A DNA stretch of 64,000 nucleotides from the NCBI RefSeq assembly GCF_945952435.1, contig NZ_CAMFHZ010000008.1, forward strand, positions 62,001 to 126,000, in the 5' to 3' direction. A program made the translations under genes and the position numbers. Shown in pieces: positions 54,622 through 63,229 of this stretch. The DNA comes from an uncultured Microbacterium sp. (GTDB lineage: Bacteria > Actinomycetota > Actinomycetes > Actinomycetales > Microbacteriaceae). How positions within the stretch are numbered: position 1 is the stretch's first letter; each line of letters begins with the position of its first letter. The notes under the pieces are model-generated. The model did not search any database. It worked only from the letters and a program-made list of their open reading frames with translations, and had not been told where the DNA came from.

Positions 54622-56175
54622 TCAGTCGATGTCTCGCCGCCGGATGGCTCGTGCGGCGACGGCGACGAGGACGGCGCCGATGAGAACGAGCAGGACGGCC
54701 CGACCCGGGTGGGGATCCCCTCCAGGGAGTTGCGGGACGAGGGCGAACGGCGAGACGAGAAGTGCTTCCCGCGGCAGGATGCGGAACTCGACGGCGAACT
54801 CCAGAGCCTGGAACGCCCCGACGGCGATGAACGCGACAGCGGCGGCGGCGCGCGGGACGGTGGCCAGCAGCAGCGCGGCGAGCGCGACGAAAACCCATGC
54901 CGCGGGCGCCCGCAGTGCACCGGCGAGGGCCACGACGCCGAACGACCCGGCATCCGTGCCGAGCTGTGCGATGCCGATGCCGAGCCCGAAGGCGATCAGC
55001 GCGATGAGGGCCGCGAGAGCCCCCACGAGAGGATGGGCCAGCAGCCAGCGGGACCGGGGGACGGGGCGGGAGAGGACGGCCTCTGCGCGGCCGCTCGTCA
55101 CCTCCCCGCGGAGCCGGAGCGCGATCTGGACACCCAGGATCGCGGCGAACAGCGGGGAGAGGTACAAGGCCACCTGGACGAGGCCGGAGGCGCTGCCTGC
55201 CGCGCTCCCGAGCGTGATGTCGATCTGCCGATCCACCGTGGAGGCCACTCCTCCGATGAGGAGCCCGACGACGAAGGCGCCGACAGCGCCGCCGATGACC
55301 GCCCCGCGACTGGTGCGCAGGGCGAGGGACACAGGCCCGCGCAGAGCGGGGCTCGCGTGCGCCGGCCCCACCCGCTCGGGCATGAGCCCGGCGCCCAGGT
55401 CGCGACGGGCCGCGATCCGGATCGCGACCGCGTCGAGCGCGATCGTGAGGGCGAGGGCGGGCAGCAGCATCGAGGCGTTGTCGGCGGCGAAGGGATGCAC
55501 CGCGGCGATCCATCCGAACGGCGACAACCAGTAGCCATTCCCGCCGAGGGCGTCGCCCGCGCCCCGGAGCAGGAAGAACGCCGCGATGAACGCGATGCAG
55601 AGACCGGTGGCGCCCCTGGTGGTCTGCACGATCTGCCCGACGAGCGCGGCGAGCGCTGCGCCGAGCACGCCGAACGAGGCGACCTGTGCTCCGACGAGCA
55701 GGGAACCGGTGACCGAGGCGCCCAGACCGAGGAAGCCGACCCCGACGACGATCGCGGCCGCCAGCGACCCGGCCGCGGTCGCGCCGAGCGCGGCCGCCAA
55801 CGGTGCAGCCCGGCCGATGGCCGCGGAGCCGAGCATCTCGCTCGTGCCGTTCTCCTCGGGCGTCCGGGTGTTGCGGAGCATCGTGAGCACGGAGGCGACG
55901 CTGAGGACGAGGGAGGCGATCCCCATGATCCGCCACAGGGCGATCCCGCCTGCGCCGGTGCTGGAGAGCGGACCGATGATGAAGAGTTCACCGGCGCTGG
56001 CGTTGACGGACTCGGCCAGCGCCTCCCTCGCGGCAACGGTCGGGTAGGTCGCGACGATGCCGGCGGCGACCACCGACAGGAGCAGACCGGAGAGGAGATA
56101 CCAGGCGGAACCGTGCAGCCGTTCCCTGCGCAGCGTGAGCCCGAGCATCGAGCGAGTCCCAGCGAGGGTGCTCAT
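54622..56175 (-). CDS. ABC exporter permease (ABC-2 type, duplicated)
   Basis: A 517-residue membrane protein with about twelve helices in two similar halves, of the type found in polyketide/drug exporter systems of actinobacteria. Internal landmarks are RTPEENGTSEMLGSAAIGR and, in the second half, RLRGEVTSGRAEAVLSRPVPRSRWL, which look like duplicated copies of the same loop. It is translationally coupled to the ATPase gene (ATGA overlap). Substrate unknown. Confidence 0.88.
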   Translation of the reverse strand: MSTLAGTRSMLGLTLRRERLHGSAWYLLSGLLLSVVAAGIVATYPTVAAREALAESVNASAGELFIIGPLSSTGAGGIALWRIMGIASLVLSVASVLTMLRNTRTPEENGTSEMLGSAAIGRAAPLAAALGATAAGSLAAAIVVGVGFLGLGASVTGSLLVGAQVASFGVLGAALAALVGQIVQTTRGATGLCIAFIAAFFLLRGAGDALGGNGYWLSPFGWIAAVHPFAADNASMLLPALALTIALDAVAIRIAARRDLGAGLMPERVGPAHASPALRGPVSLALRTSRGAVIGGAVGAFVVGLLIGGVASTVDRQIDITLGSAAGSASGLVQVALYLSPLFAAILGVQIALRLRGEVTSGRAEAVLSRPVPRSRWLLAHPLVGALAALIALIAFGLGIGIAQLGTDAGSFGVVALAGALRAPAAWVFVALAALLLATVPRAAAAVAFIAVGAFQALEFAVEFRILPREALLVSPFALVPQLPGGDPHPGRAVLLVLIGAVLVAVAARAIRRRDID

Positions 56176-57083
56176 GCCGTGGCCCCCACCCGGCCGACGT
56201 CGGCGCCGCTCTGCCCGTAGTAGTGCAGGAACAGATCCTCCAGCGTGGGCGGGGCGACGGTGAGCGTTTCGATGCCGAACGAGACGAGCCGGGTCATCAC
56301 CTCGTCGAGTCGGGTCGCCGTCAACTCGACCCGATTCCCGTCCACGGTGAGCTTCTCGATGCCGGGAAGCGCATCGAGTCCGGTCGGCGGGTGAGTGAGC
56401 GTGGCGGTGATCACGGTCGTGGCGTGCCCACGCAGTTCGGCCAGGGTGCCGGTGTCCACGACATTCCCGGCACGGACGATGCTGACCCGATCGCAGAGCT
56501 GCTCCACCTCGGAGAGGATGTGGCTGGACAGCAGGACGGTACGGCCCGCGTCGCGGGCTTCTCCCACGCACTGCTTGAAGACGTCTTCCATCAACGGGTC
56601 CAGGCCCGTCGTCGGCTCGTCGAGGATCAGCAGTTCCGCGGTCACGCTGAGCGCGGAAACCAGGCCGACCTTCTGGCGATTGCCCTTGGAGTAGGTGCGC
56701 GAGCGCTTGGTCGGGTCCAGCTCGAACCGCTCGATCAGCGCGTCACGGCGACGGCGGTCCTCGCCGCCGTGCATCCGTGCGAGCAGATCGATGATCTCGC
56801 CGCCGGTCAGGTTCGGCCACAGGCTCACATCGCCGGGCACGTAGGCGAGGCGCCCGCGGACCTCGGGCGCGGCCGTCCACGGGTCGCGTCCCAGCACACG
56901 AGCCGTGCCGCTGTCGGCGCGCAGCATCCCCAGCAGCACGCGGAGCGTCGTGGACTTGCCCGCACCGTTCGGCCCGAGCAGGCCGTGCACCTCCCCGGGA
57001 CGGATCGTCAGATCCATCCCGTCCAGCGCCCGCGTCCGGCCGAACGTCTTGGTGATGTGGTGCAACTCCACGGGGTCCGTCAT
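56172..57083 (-). CDS. ABC exporter ATPase
   Basis: A 303-residue ATPase with Walker A GPNGAGKST (37-45), the degenerate signature TYSKGNRQKVGL instead of LSGGQ, Walker B LLILDEP and a C-terminal extension. It belongs to the CcmA/DrrA-like drug exporter group. ATG 57083 is preferred because the promoter -10 (57091-57096) lies 7 nt before it; in-frame ATGs at 57089 and 57092 are alternatives. A divergent regulator gene is adjacent. Confidence 0.92.
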   Translation of the reverse strand: MTDPVELHHITKTFGRTRALDGMDLTIRPGEVHGLLGPNGAGKSTTLRVLLGMLRADSGTARVLGRDPWTAAPEVRGRLAYVPGDVSLWPNLTGGEIIDLLARMHGGEDRRRRDALIERFELDPTKRSRTYSKGNRQKVGLVSALSVTAELLILDEPTTGLDPLMEDVFKQCVGEARDAGRTVLLSSHILSEVEQLCDRVSIVRAGNVVDTGTLAELRGHATTVITATLTHPPTGLDALPGIEKLTVDGNRVELTATRLDEVMTRLVSFGIETLTVAPPTLEDLFLHYYGQSGADVGRVGATA

Positions 57084-57090
57084 AGCCATC

Positions 57091-57120
57091 ATAATACATA
57101 CGATTCGTGAAGTATGTGAA
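57091..57120 (-). promoter_or_regulatory. Promoter and operator of the ABC exporter
   Basis: On the minus strand TTCACA (57115-57120), an 18-nt spacer and TATTAT (57091-57096) form a strong promoter, with the start codon 7 nt further on. ACATAC (57096-57101) and GTATGT (57112-57117) are inverted repeats within it, and GAAGTAT is directly repeated. It is a natural site for the divergent regulator. Confidence 0.7.
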
Positions 57121-57162
57121 GTATCGATAGAGTTCATCTCAGACCGACGACGGGAGGCGGCG

Positions 57163-57606
57163 ATGGCCGAGCAGGACGAGAAGTTCGTGGACCGGTTCGC
57201 GGACGTGCTGGCGCGATCGGGATGGCCACGCATGTCGGCGCGCATCTTCGCAACCCTCATGTCCACTCCCGACGGGGCGCGCACCGCCGCCGAGCTCTCC
57301 ACGCTGCTCGGCGTCGGCCCCTCGGCCATCTCCAACGGCGCGAAGATGCTCCGCTCTCTCAGCCTCGTCGACGTGCGACGACAGGGCGACCGTCAGATCG
57401 TCTACGAGGTGCGCCCCGACGCGTGGATGGAAGCCGTGGCACACCAGGACGCCGAACTGCGCACCCTCGAGGGGATCCTCACCGACGGAGCCCGGGGTAC
57501 CGCCGATCCGCACGCCGCGCACCGGCTGATCGAGACCGCCGACTTCTTCGCTTTCCTCCGCGCCGAGCTTCCGAACATCGTCGAACGCTGGCGGAAGACC
57601 CGCTGA
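57163..57606 (+). CDS. GbsR/MarR-type regulator of the ABC exporter
   Basis: A 147-residue winged-helix regulator (RMSARIFATLMSTPDGARTAAELSTLLGVGPSAISNGAKMLRSLSLVDVRRQGDRQIVYEV region) of the GbsR-like MarR branch. The ATG at 57163 has GGGAGG upstream. It is divergent from the exporter genes, and the palindrome between them suggests direct control. Confidence 0.9.
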   Translation: MAEQDEKFVDRFADVLARSGWPRMSARIFATLMSTPDGARTAAELSTLLGVGPSAISNGAKMLRSLSLVDVRRQGDRQIVYEVRPDAWMEAVAHQDAELRTLEGILTDGARGTADPHAAHRLIETADFFAFLRAELPNIVERWRKTR

Positions 57607-57755
57607 CCGGTCGGACGGATCTCAGACCCCGCCGATACGTCCTGCACGGATGACGCCGGTGCCCCCCGATCGAACCCTCACCCGGTACGCGCCGACGCCG
57701 CCGGCGGTCCCGCAAGGCCTGTGCAAGGGAGGGAACGAGGATCGTCCCCCACACG

Positions 57756-57789
57756 AAGGAAGCCCCGAGCAGGCGCTCGGGGCTTCCTT
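57756..57789 (-). terminator. Terminator of tRNA-Ala
   Basis: AAGGAAGCCCCGAGC (57756-57770) pairs perfectly with 57775-57789 around a 4-nt loop. It lies 7 nt beyond the tRNA 3' end. Confidence 0.85.
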
Positions 57790-57796
57790 GTTCCGG

Positions 57797-57869
57797 TGGA
57801 CCCAAGGGGATTTGAACCCCTGACCTCCTCGATGCGAACGAGGCGCGCTACCAACTGCGCCATGGGCCC
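57797..57869 (-). tRNA. tRNA-Ala (CGC)
   Basis: A 73-nt cloverleaf on the minus strand. The acceptor stem GGGCCCA pairs with TGGGTCC, the discriminator is A73, the anticodon stem CCTCG/CGAGG encloses the loop TTCGCAT, giving anticodon CGC (alanine, codon GCG), and the T arm has GTTCAAATC. CCA is not encoded. It is followed by a strong hairpin. Confidence 0.97.
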
Positions 57870-58000
57870 GTGAACTCCTTCAGCCTAGCACGGCGCCCCG
57901 AGTGGATCGGTCATCGAGCAGGCGGCTGCGGTCCGTCGGGCGTGTCGGATCCGCGCGGCCCGCACCGCACAGCACCCGCACCGGCCGGATGAGGACCGGG

Positions 58001-58867
58001 TCAGCCGGCGGCGCGCTGAGCGAGCAGCCGGCGCACGTGCGCCTCGATCTCCGCGTCGTCGACGTAGCCCATCCGCGCGTAGGGCGACTCGGCGGTCTCG
58101 GCCGCGGGGAGTTCCACGGGGGCGGGCGGTGCCATGCGTTCGGCCCGCTGCTGCAGTTCGGCGGCGCGCGCGGCCTCGCGCGCGAGGGCCTGCGCGTCGA
58201 TCGTGGCGCGCGCGGCGTGGGCGCGCGATCCGGCCACGGAGACCAGCGGCTCCGGCAGGCTGCGCGGGGACCACGTGCGCGGACCCTGGTCGTGCAGCTC
58301 CTGCGATGGGGCAGACTCCGCCTCCCGCGGGGCGGGGACGAGAGCGGGCGCCGACCTGCGCGCGGCACGGCGAGAGACCCCCGCCATCCGCTGCAGGGCG
58401 AGCAGTGCGAGCACGAGGACGGCGCCGCCGATCCAGAGCATCACCGAGGAGCTCCCGGAGAGCTGCTGCCAGAGGCCGACCCCGCTCGCGGCGAGCGCGA
58501 TCCCGAGCATCGAGGTCGCGACGAGGCGCGTGCGTCGACGGGCCCGAGCGCGGCGGAAAGCCGGATCGGCGTGCGCTGCGGCGAGCTGTTCGCGCAGCTG
58601 CTGCAGCTCGGCCTGCTCCCGATCGGACTGGAGGCGCTTCGCGAGCCGCTGCTGGGCCAGCGCCGTGCGGGCGGTGAGTTCGAGCTCGACCTCCCGGGGG
58701 GCCTCGCTCGTCTCGGCCAGCACGCGCAGGGCGCGGTTGAGTCGGAGGGCGTTGCGTTCTGCCGCGTCGTACTGGTGCATGCCGCGCCACGACGGCAGGA
58801 AGTACAGCAGCCACAGCAACGCCGCGACCAGGACGATCACGCCCCCGCTCAGCACCGGCCCGTTCAT
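58001..58867 (-). CDS. Membrane protein with coiled-coil region, function unknown
   Basis: A 288-residue protein. One N-terminal helix (GGVIVLVAALLWLLYFLP) is followed by a charged, coiled-coil-like stretch (about 40-105: RVLAETSEAPREVELELTARTALAQQRLAKRLQSDREQAELQQLREQL region), then two close helices (about 115-155) and a long Ala/Arg/Glu-rich tail ending ARMGYVDDAEIEAHVRRLLAQ. I do not recognise the family; it resembles uncharacterised proteins of Microbacteriaceae. TACCGT lies 7 nt before the ATG. It is divergent from the MFS gene. Confidence 0.8.
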   Translation of the reverse strand: MNGPVLSGGVIVLVAALLWLLYFLPSWRGMHQYDAAERNALRLNRALRVLAETSEAPREVELELTARTALAQQRLAKRLQSDREQAELQQLREQLAAAHADPAFRRARARRRTRLVATSMLGIALAASGVGLWQQLSGSSSVMLWIGGAVLVLALLALQRMAGVSRRAARRSAPALVPAPREAESAPSQELHDQGPRTWSPRSLPEPLVSVAGSRAHAARATIDAQALAREAARAAELQQRAERMAPPAPVELPAAETAESPYARMGYVDDAEIEAHVRRLLAQRAAG

Positions 58868-58874
58868 GCCCTCC

Positions 58875-58880
58875 ACGGTA
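58875..58880 (-). promoter_or_regulatory. -10 hexamer TACCGT before the coiled-coil membrane protein
   Basis: TACCGT fits TANNNT and lies 7 nt before the ATG at 58867. Confidence 0.45.
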
Positions 58881-58940
58881 TGGGAAACGCCCTCGCCCCG
58901 CCCTTCGACACGCGCACGCCCCGACGTCTGCGCGCGCGAG

Positions 58941-58946
58941 TAGGGT
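58941..58946 (+). promoter_or_regulatory. -10 hexamer TAGGGT before the DHA2 transporter
   Basis: TAGGGT lies 6 nt before GTG 58953, with no ribosome binding site between. Confidence 0.45.
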
Positions 58947-58952
58947 CGGCTC

Positions 58953-60371
58953 GTGGCCTCGTTCACCCGTTTGCACCGCCTCGTCATCGCCGTCGCCGTC
59001 CTCGCGTCGTTCGTGACGTTCCTCGACGGCACCGTCGTCACCGTGGCGCTGCCCGCGATCAGTCGCGAGCTCGGTGGCGGGATCAGCACCCAGCAATGGG
59101 CCGTCGATTCCTACCTCATCACGCTGAGCGCCCTGATCCTGCTGGCAGGATCGGTCTCCGACGCGTACGGTCGCGTGCTGGTCATGCGCATCGGCCTCCT
59201 CGCGTTCGGCCTCGCATCGATCGCGGTCGCCGCGTCCCCCTCACCACTCGTGCTCATCGTCGCGCGCGCCGCGCAGGGCGCCGCAGGCGCGCTCCTCGTG
59301 CCCAGCTCCCTCGCCCTCATCACCGCCGTCATGCGGGGCGAGGTGCAGTCGCGCGCGATCGGCGTGTGGACGGCGTTCACGACGGCCGCGCAGCTCGTCG
59401 GCCCGCTCCTCGGCGGGCTCTTCGTCGACTTCCTGTCCTGGCGTTTCGTCTTCCTCATCAACGTGCTGCCGATCGGCGTCACCCTCGCCCTGCTCACCCG
59501 GCTGCGCCTTCCGGAGACCTCCCGCCGCGCGACGGTCGATTGGACGAGCGGGGTGCTTTGCGCGCTCGGTCTCGGCGGCGTCGTCTTCGCGCTCATCGAG
59601 CAGCCGCACCTGGGCGCAGGCTCGCCCGCGGTCCTGGTCACGGCCATCGGGGGTGCCGCGCTGCTCGTGGTGTTCCTGTTCCGCCAGCGCCGGCCGCGAC
59701 CTCTCCTGCCGTTGTCGCTGTTCCGCGTGCGCAACTTCGCCTGGGGCAATGTCGCGACGCTCTTCGTCTACGCCGCACTGTCGCTCAACGGCTTCGTGGT
59801 CGGCGTCTACCTGCAGCAGGGCGCCGGGCTCAAGGCCACAGAGGCGGGTCTCGCGAGTCTGCCGGTGACGATCCTCATGATCCTGCTCAGCTCGCGGGCC
59901 GGCCGGTGGGCGGGGCGCCTCGGACCGCGTCTGTTCATGACCGTCGGCCCTCTCGTCATGGCGGTCGGGGCTCTGCTGCTGCTCACGGTCTCGGAGCACT
60001 TCGACTACTGGTGGCAGGTGCTGCCGTCCATGCTCGTCCTGGGAGTGGGGCTGTCTCTCACGGTCGCGCCGCTCACGTCCGCGATCCTCGGCTCGATCGA
60101 CGAGAGTCGTTCCGGCATCGCCTCGGCCGTGAACAACGCCGTCTCCCGGGTGGCCGGTCTGCTCGTCGTGGCCATGCTCGCCACGATCGTCGGCGGCTCG
60201 CTCGATCTCGACGGCTTCCATGACGCCGCCCGCGTCACCGCGGCGCTCATGGCGATCGGAGGCGTGGTCTCCTGGATCGGGATCCGCCGCCCCGCGGTAT
60301 CGACCACCCCGATCGCCACGCCGGATCCGGCGCCAGCCGATCGGCCGGATCCCGGTCCCGCCTCCGCCTGA
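58953..60371 (+). CDS. MFS transporter, DHA2 (14-helix) family
   Basis: A 472-residue exporter. The opening FVTFLDGTVVTVALPAISRELGGG and the helix-2/3 loop (AGSVSDAYGRVLVMRIGL) are typical of drug:proton antiporters of the EmrB/QacA type, with about fourteen helices. Motif C appears as the TTAAQLVGPLLGGLFVDF stretch. The tail is Pro/Asp-rich. GTG start at 58953. The 247-nt gap after it (60372-60618) holds no gene or clear signal. Confidence 0.9.
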   Translation: MASFTRLHRLVIAVAVLASFVTFLDGTVVTVALPAISRELGGGISTQQWAVDSYLITLSALILLAGSVSDAYGRVLVMRIGLLAFGLASIAVAASPSPLVLIVARAAQGAAGALLVPSSLALITAVMRGEVQSRAIGVWTAFTTAAQLVGPLLGGLFVDFLSWRFVFLINVLPIGVTLALLTRLRLPETSRRATVDWTSGVLCALGLGGVVFALIEQPHLGAGSPAVLVTAIGGAALLVVFLFRQRRPRPLLPLSLFRVRNFAWGNVATLFVYAALSLNGFVVGVYLQQGAGLKATEAGLASLPVTILMILLSSRAGRWAGRLGPRLFMTVGPLVMAVGALLLLTVSEHFDYWWQVLPSMLVLGVGLSLTVAPLTSAILGSIDESRSGIASAVNNAVSRVAGLLVVAMLATIVGGSLDLDGFHDAARVTAALMAIGGVVSWIGIRRPAVSTTPIATPDPAPADRPDPGPASA

Positions 60372-60618
60372 CGCCTCCGGACGCCGGCTGCGGGACGTGG
60401 CATCCGTAAAGAAGACGCAGAGAGACATCTGGGATTGCCGTCGCCCGGTGCTCCGGGCCCCGTCGGCCCACACGACTCCCTCTCCCTTTGCGCACGACTC
60501 TCGCGCGCCGGTGCGCACAACGCAGGACATGACGGCATAAGCACCATCAGGCGGCGGTGAGAACGCCCGGCGCGGGAGTCCGGATCGTCCGCCGCGAAAG
60601 GACGGACGCTCAGCCACG

Positions 60619-61305
60619 CTAGCCCTGTCGCCCCGCCGAGGGCAGATCGGTCGGGGGCATTTCGGTCGGAGGAAGATCGGTCGGGGGCAGGTCGGTCGGG
60701 GGCACCGCCGACCAGTCCGCAGGCACCTCCCCGTGCGCCCACCGGGCCAGAACGCCCTCCGGCACGTCCTCCTGCACGAGCGAGAACGCGAGGTGGTCCC
60801 GCCAGTCGCCGTCGATGTGGATGAACCGGCGCCGCACCCCCTCGTAGCGGAAGCCGAGCTTCTGCACGACCCGCAGACTCGGGCCGTTCTCGGGACGCAG
60901 GCAGATCTCGATCCGATGCAGGCCGAGGTCGCGGAACGCCAGGTCTGTCGCCATCGCGACCGCCGCCGGCGTGATCCCGTGCCCCGCGAAGCGCTCGCCG
61001 ACCCAGTACCCGATCGTGGCCGAGCAGAGGGATCCGCGCATCACGCCCCAGATGTTGAGCTGACCGGCGATCTCGCCGTCGTACTCCATCACGAACGGAA
61101 AGCCGCTGCCGTCGCGATACTGCTGCAGCAGCCGGCGGATGCTGACACGCATGTCGATGCCGGTCTGCACGCCGGGGAGCGTGGCCTCCCAGGGCTGCAG
61201 CCAGCGCCGGTTGCTGATGAGCTCGTGCTGCAGCGCACGCGCGTCGCGGGTGCGGATCAGTCGCAGTTCGACCGGCCCGTGCCGCATCGAGACCGAGGCG
61301 TCCAT
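60619..61305 (-). CDS. GNAT N-acetyltransferase, RimJ/RimL type
   Basis: A 228-residue acetyltransferase. Conserved stretches are ELRLIRTRDARAL, GQLNIWGVMRGSLCSATIGYWVGERFAGHGITPAAVAMATDLAF (acetyl-CoA site) and RIEICLRPENGPSLRVVQKLGFRYEG, typical of RimJ. It ends in a PPTDL-type repeat tail. ATG 61305 has GGAG just upstream; a GTG at 61323 overlapping the galU stop is the alternative. It follows galU closely and is probably cotranscribed. Confidence 0.9.
   Translation of the reverse strand: MDASVSMRHGPVELRLIRTRDARALQHELISNRRWLQPWEATLPGVQTGIDMRVSIRRLLQQYRDGSGFPFVMEYDGEIAGQLNIWGVMRGSLCSATIGYWVGERFAGHGITPAAVAMATDLAFRDLGLHRIEICLRPENGPSLRVVQKLGFRYEGVRRRFIHIDGDWRDHLAFSLVQEDVPEGVLARWAHGEVPADWSAVPPTDLPPTDLPPTEMPPTDLPSAGRQG
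60646..60705. repeat. Four 15-bp tandem repeats encoding PPTDL
   Basis: Four consecutive 15-bp units with core CGGTCGG encode PPTDL, PPTDL, PPTEM and PPTDL at the C-terminus of the acetyltransferase. Confidence 0.9.
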
Positions 61306-61319
61306 GATGCTCCGCGGGA

Positions 61320-62207
61320 TCACAGGCGATCCGCGAACTCCTTGAGCCAGACGCGCAGGTCCGGCCCCAGGTCGTCGCGATCGGCGGCGAGCTGCACGAT
61401 CGCCTTGATGTACTCGAGCCTGTCCCCCGTGTCGTACCGGCGCCCCCGGAAGATCACGCCGCGCACACCGGGACCGTCGGGATCCGCGGCGAGCTCCTGC
61501 AGCGCGTCCGTGAGCTGGATCTCCCCGCCCTTGCCCGGCGCCGTGCGGTCGAGCACGTCGAAGATCGACGGCGACAGCACGTAGCGCCCGATGACGGCGA
61601 GGTTCGAGGGTGCGTCCTCGCGGGCGGGCTTCTCGACGAGACCCGTCACGCGCACGACGTCGCCGTCGGTCGGCCCGTCGATCGCCGCGGTGCCGTAGAG
61701 GTGGATCTGATCGGGCTCGACCTCCATGAGCGCGATCACCGCGGCACCGCTGCGCTCGTGCTCCGCGATCATCGCGGGCAGCAGCGGGTCGCGCTCGTCC
61801 ATGAGATCGTCGCCGAGCAGGACCGCGAACGAGCTGTCGCCGACGTGTGCGCGCGCCCGCAGCACCGCATGCCCGAGTCCCTTGGGCTCGCCCTGACGGA
61901 GGTAGTGGATATCGGCCATCTCGCTCGACGCGACGACCCGGGCGAGGCGTTCGCGATCGCCCTTCTGCGTGAGCGTGACCTCGAGTTCGGGCACCGCGTC
62001 GAAATGGTTCGAGATCGCGTTCTTGTTCCGGCCGATGATGACGAGGATGTCGTCGATCCCCGCAGCGACCGCCTCCTCGACGACGTACTGGATCGCCGGC
62101 TTGTCCACGACGGGGAGCATCTCCTTGGGCATCGCCTTGGTGGCGGGCAGGAAGCGCGTGCCGAGCCCGGCCGCGGGGATCACCGCCTTGATGCGTGGCT
62201 TCGACAT
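61320..62207 (-). CDS. galU: UTP-glucose-1-phosphate uridylyltransferase
   Basis: A 295-residue nucleotidyltransferase that makes UDP-glucose for cell-wall polymers. The N-terminal motif AVIPAAGLGTRFLPATKAMPKEMLPVVDKPAIQY region, then VIIGRNKNAISNHFD, QGEPKGLGHAV, LLGDDLM and LVEKPAREDAPSNLAVIGRYVLSP are family hallmarks. TAAGCT lies 6 nt before the ATG, so the message may be leaderless. It is followed by the GNAT gene. Confidence 0.97.
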   Translation of the reverse strand: MSKPRIKAVIPAAGLGTRFLPATKAMPKEMLPVVDKPAIQYVVEEAVAAGIDDILVIIGRNKNAISNHFDAVPELEVTLTQKGDRERLARVVASSEMADIHYLRQGEPKGLGHAVLRARAHVGDSSFAVLLGDDLMDERDPLLPAMIAEHERSGAAVIALMEVEPDQIHLYGTAAIDGPTDGDVVRVTGLVEKPAREDAPSNLAVIGRYVLSPSIFDVLDRTAPGKGGEIQLTDALQELAADPDGPGVRGVIFRGRRYDTGDRLEYIKAIVQLAADRDDLGPDLRVWLKEFADRL

Positions 62208-62213
62208 GCGCTC

Positions 62214-62219
62214 AGCTTA
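62214..62219 (-). promoter_or_regulatory. -10 hexamer TAAGCT before galU
   Basis: TAAGCT lies 6 nt before the galU ATG. Confidence 0.45.
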
Positions 62220-62280
62220 GTCACGCGGCGGCCACCGGTCTCCGTCGGGGCCGCACGGCCTCGTCCCCGGACGTCGCCGG

Positions 62281-62286
62281 TAGGAT
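62281..62286 (+). promoter_or_regulatory. -10 hexamer TAGGAT before the cyclo-ligase gene
   Basis: TAGGAT, a 5/6 match to the -10 consensus at its key positions, lies 7 nt before ATG 62294. Confidence 0.55.
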
Positions 62287-62293
62287 CGAGCGC

Positions 62294-62884
62294 ATGCCGG
62301 GCGACATCGACCACGAGAAACGCGCACTGCGCGCCGAGCTCCGCGAACGCCGCTCGCTCCTGTCCGCGCAGCAGCGCGAGGCGGCGGAGGTGGAGCTGAC
62401 CGCGCGCCTCGACGCACTCGTCGAGGCCTTCGACGCCAGGTCGATCTCGTGCTTCCTCTCCACGACCTCGGAGCCCCCGACCCGGGCCTTCATCCGGGGA
62501 GCCGTGGCCCGTGGAATCCGGGTGCTGCTGCCGATCACGCGCGAGGACGGTCTGCTGGACTGGGCCGTCGCCGGATCCGAGGACGACGTCACACTCGGTC
62601 TGCACGATCTGCCGGAGCCGACCGGGGAGATCCTCAATCCGCTCGCCCTCGACGAGGTGGATCTGCTGCTCGTCCCGGCCGCGGCCGTCGATCGCACCGG
62701 CATGCGGATGGGCTGGGGCCGCGGCTACTTCGACCGCACGCTCGGCTCGATGCAGAAGTGCCCGCCCGCGTACGCCGTGGTGTTCGACTCGGAGATCGTG
62801 GACGAACTGCCGCGCGACGTGCACGACCAGCCCGTCACCGGAGCCGTCACCCCGTCGCGCACCGTCGTCTTCCCCCTGCCCTGA
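62294..62884 (+). CDS. 5-formyltetrahydrofolate cyclo-ligase
   Basis: A 196-residue enzyme that converts 5-formyl-THF to 5,10-methenyl-THF with ATP. Conserved parts are HEKRALRAELRERR, CFLSTTSEPPTRAFI, the VDLLLVPAAAVDRTGMRMGWGRGYFDRTL core and VFDSEIVDELPRDVHDQPV. The ATG at 62294 is used; TAGGAT 7 nt upstream suggests a leaderless message. It is divergent from galU and followed by the FmdB-like gene. Confidence 0.95.
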   Translation: MPGDIDHEKRALRAELRERRSLLSAQQREAAEVELTARLDALVEAFDARSISCFLSTTSEPPTRAFIRGAVARGIRVLLPITREDGLLDWAVAGSEDDVTLGLHDLPEPTGEILNPLALDEVDLLLVPAAAVDRTGMRMGWGRGYFDRTLGSMQKCPPAYAVVFDSEIVDELPRDVHDQPVTGAVTPSRTVVFPLP

Positions 62885-62930
62885 GCCCTGCCCCGAGAGA
62901 CGCGCTCCCGATCCCGGAGAACCGAGAACC

Positions 62931-63206
62931 ATGCCCACCTACTCCTACGCCTGCACCGCGTGCGGCCATCGCTTCGACGCCGTGCAGTCCTTCGCCGACG
63001 CCGCCCTCACCGAGTGCCCCCAATGCCAGGGCCGGCTGCGCAAGGAGTACGGCTCGATCGGGGTGACGTTCAACGGTTCCGGCTTCTACCGCACCGACTC
63101 GCGCGCGAATGCGGCGTCATCCCCGTCCTCTGCGGCATCATCGAAGACGGAATCCTCGGGAAGCGCGAAAGCCGCGCCGGCTCCGTCCTCGGCGCCGTCG
63201 TCCTGA
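62931..63206 (+). CDS. FmdB-like zinc-ribbon protein
   Basis: A 91-residue protein. An N-terminal zinc ribbon (MPTYSYACTACGHRFDAVQ, Cys8/Cys11, and ECPQC, Cys29/Cys32) is followed by a short segment FNGSGFYRTD and a Ser/Ala-rich tail. FmdB-type proteins are often called putative regulatory proteins; a firm function is not known. It lies between the cyclo-ligase and mscL on the same strand. Confidence 0.9.
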   Translation: MPTYSYACTACGHRFDAVQSFADAALTECPQCQGRLRKEYGSIGVTFNGSGFYRTDSRANAASSPSSAASSKTESSGSAKAAPAPSSAPSS

Positions 63207-63229
63207 GGAGGGCTTTCAGGGGAGTTCAT

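Noticed and set aside
57678..57863. 61-codon minus-strand frame MAQLVARLVRIEEVRGSNPLG
   Set aside because: This is the well-known spurious frame that arises from reading through a tRNA gene; the tRNA-Ala is on the same strand.
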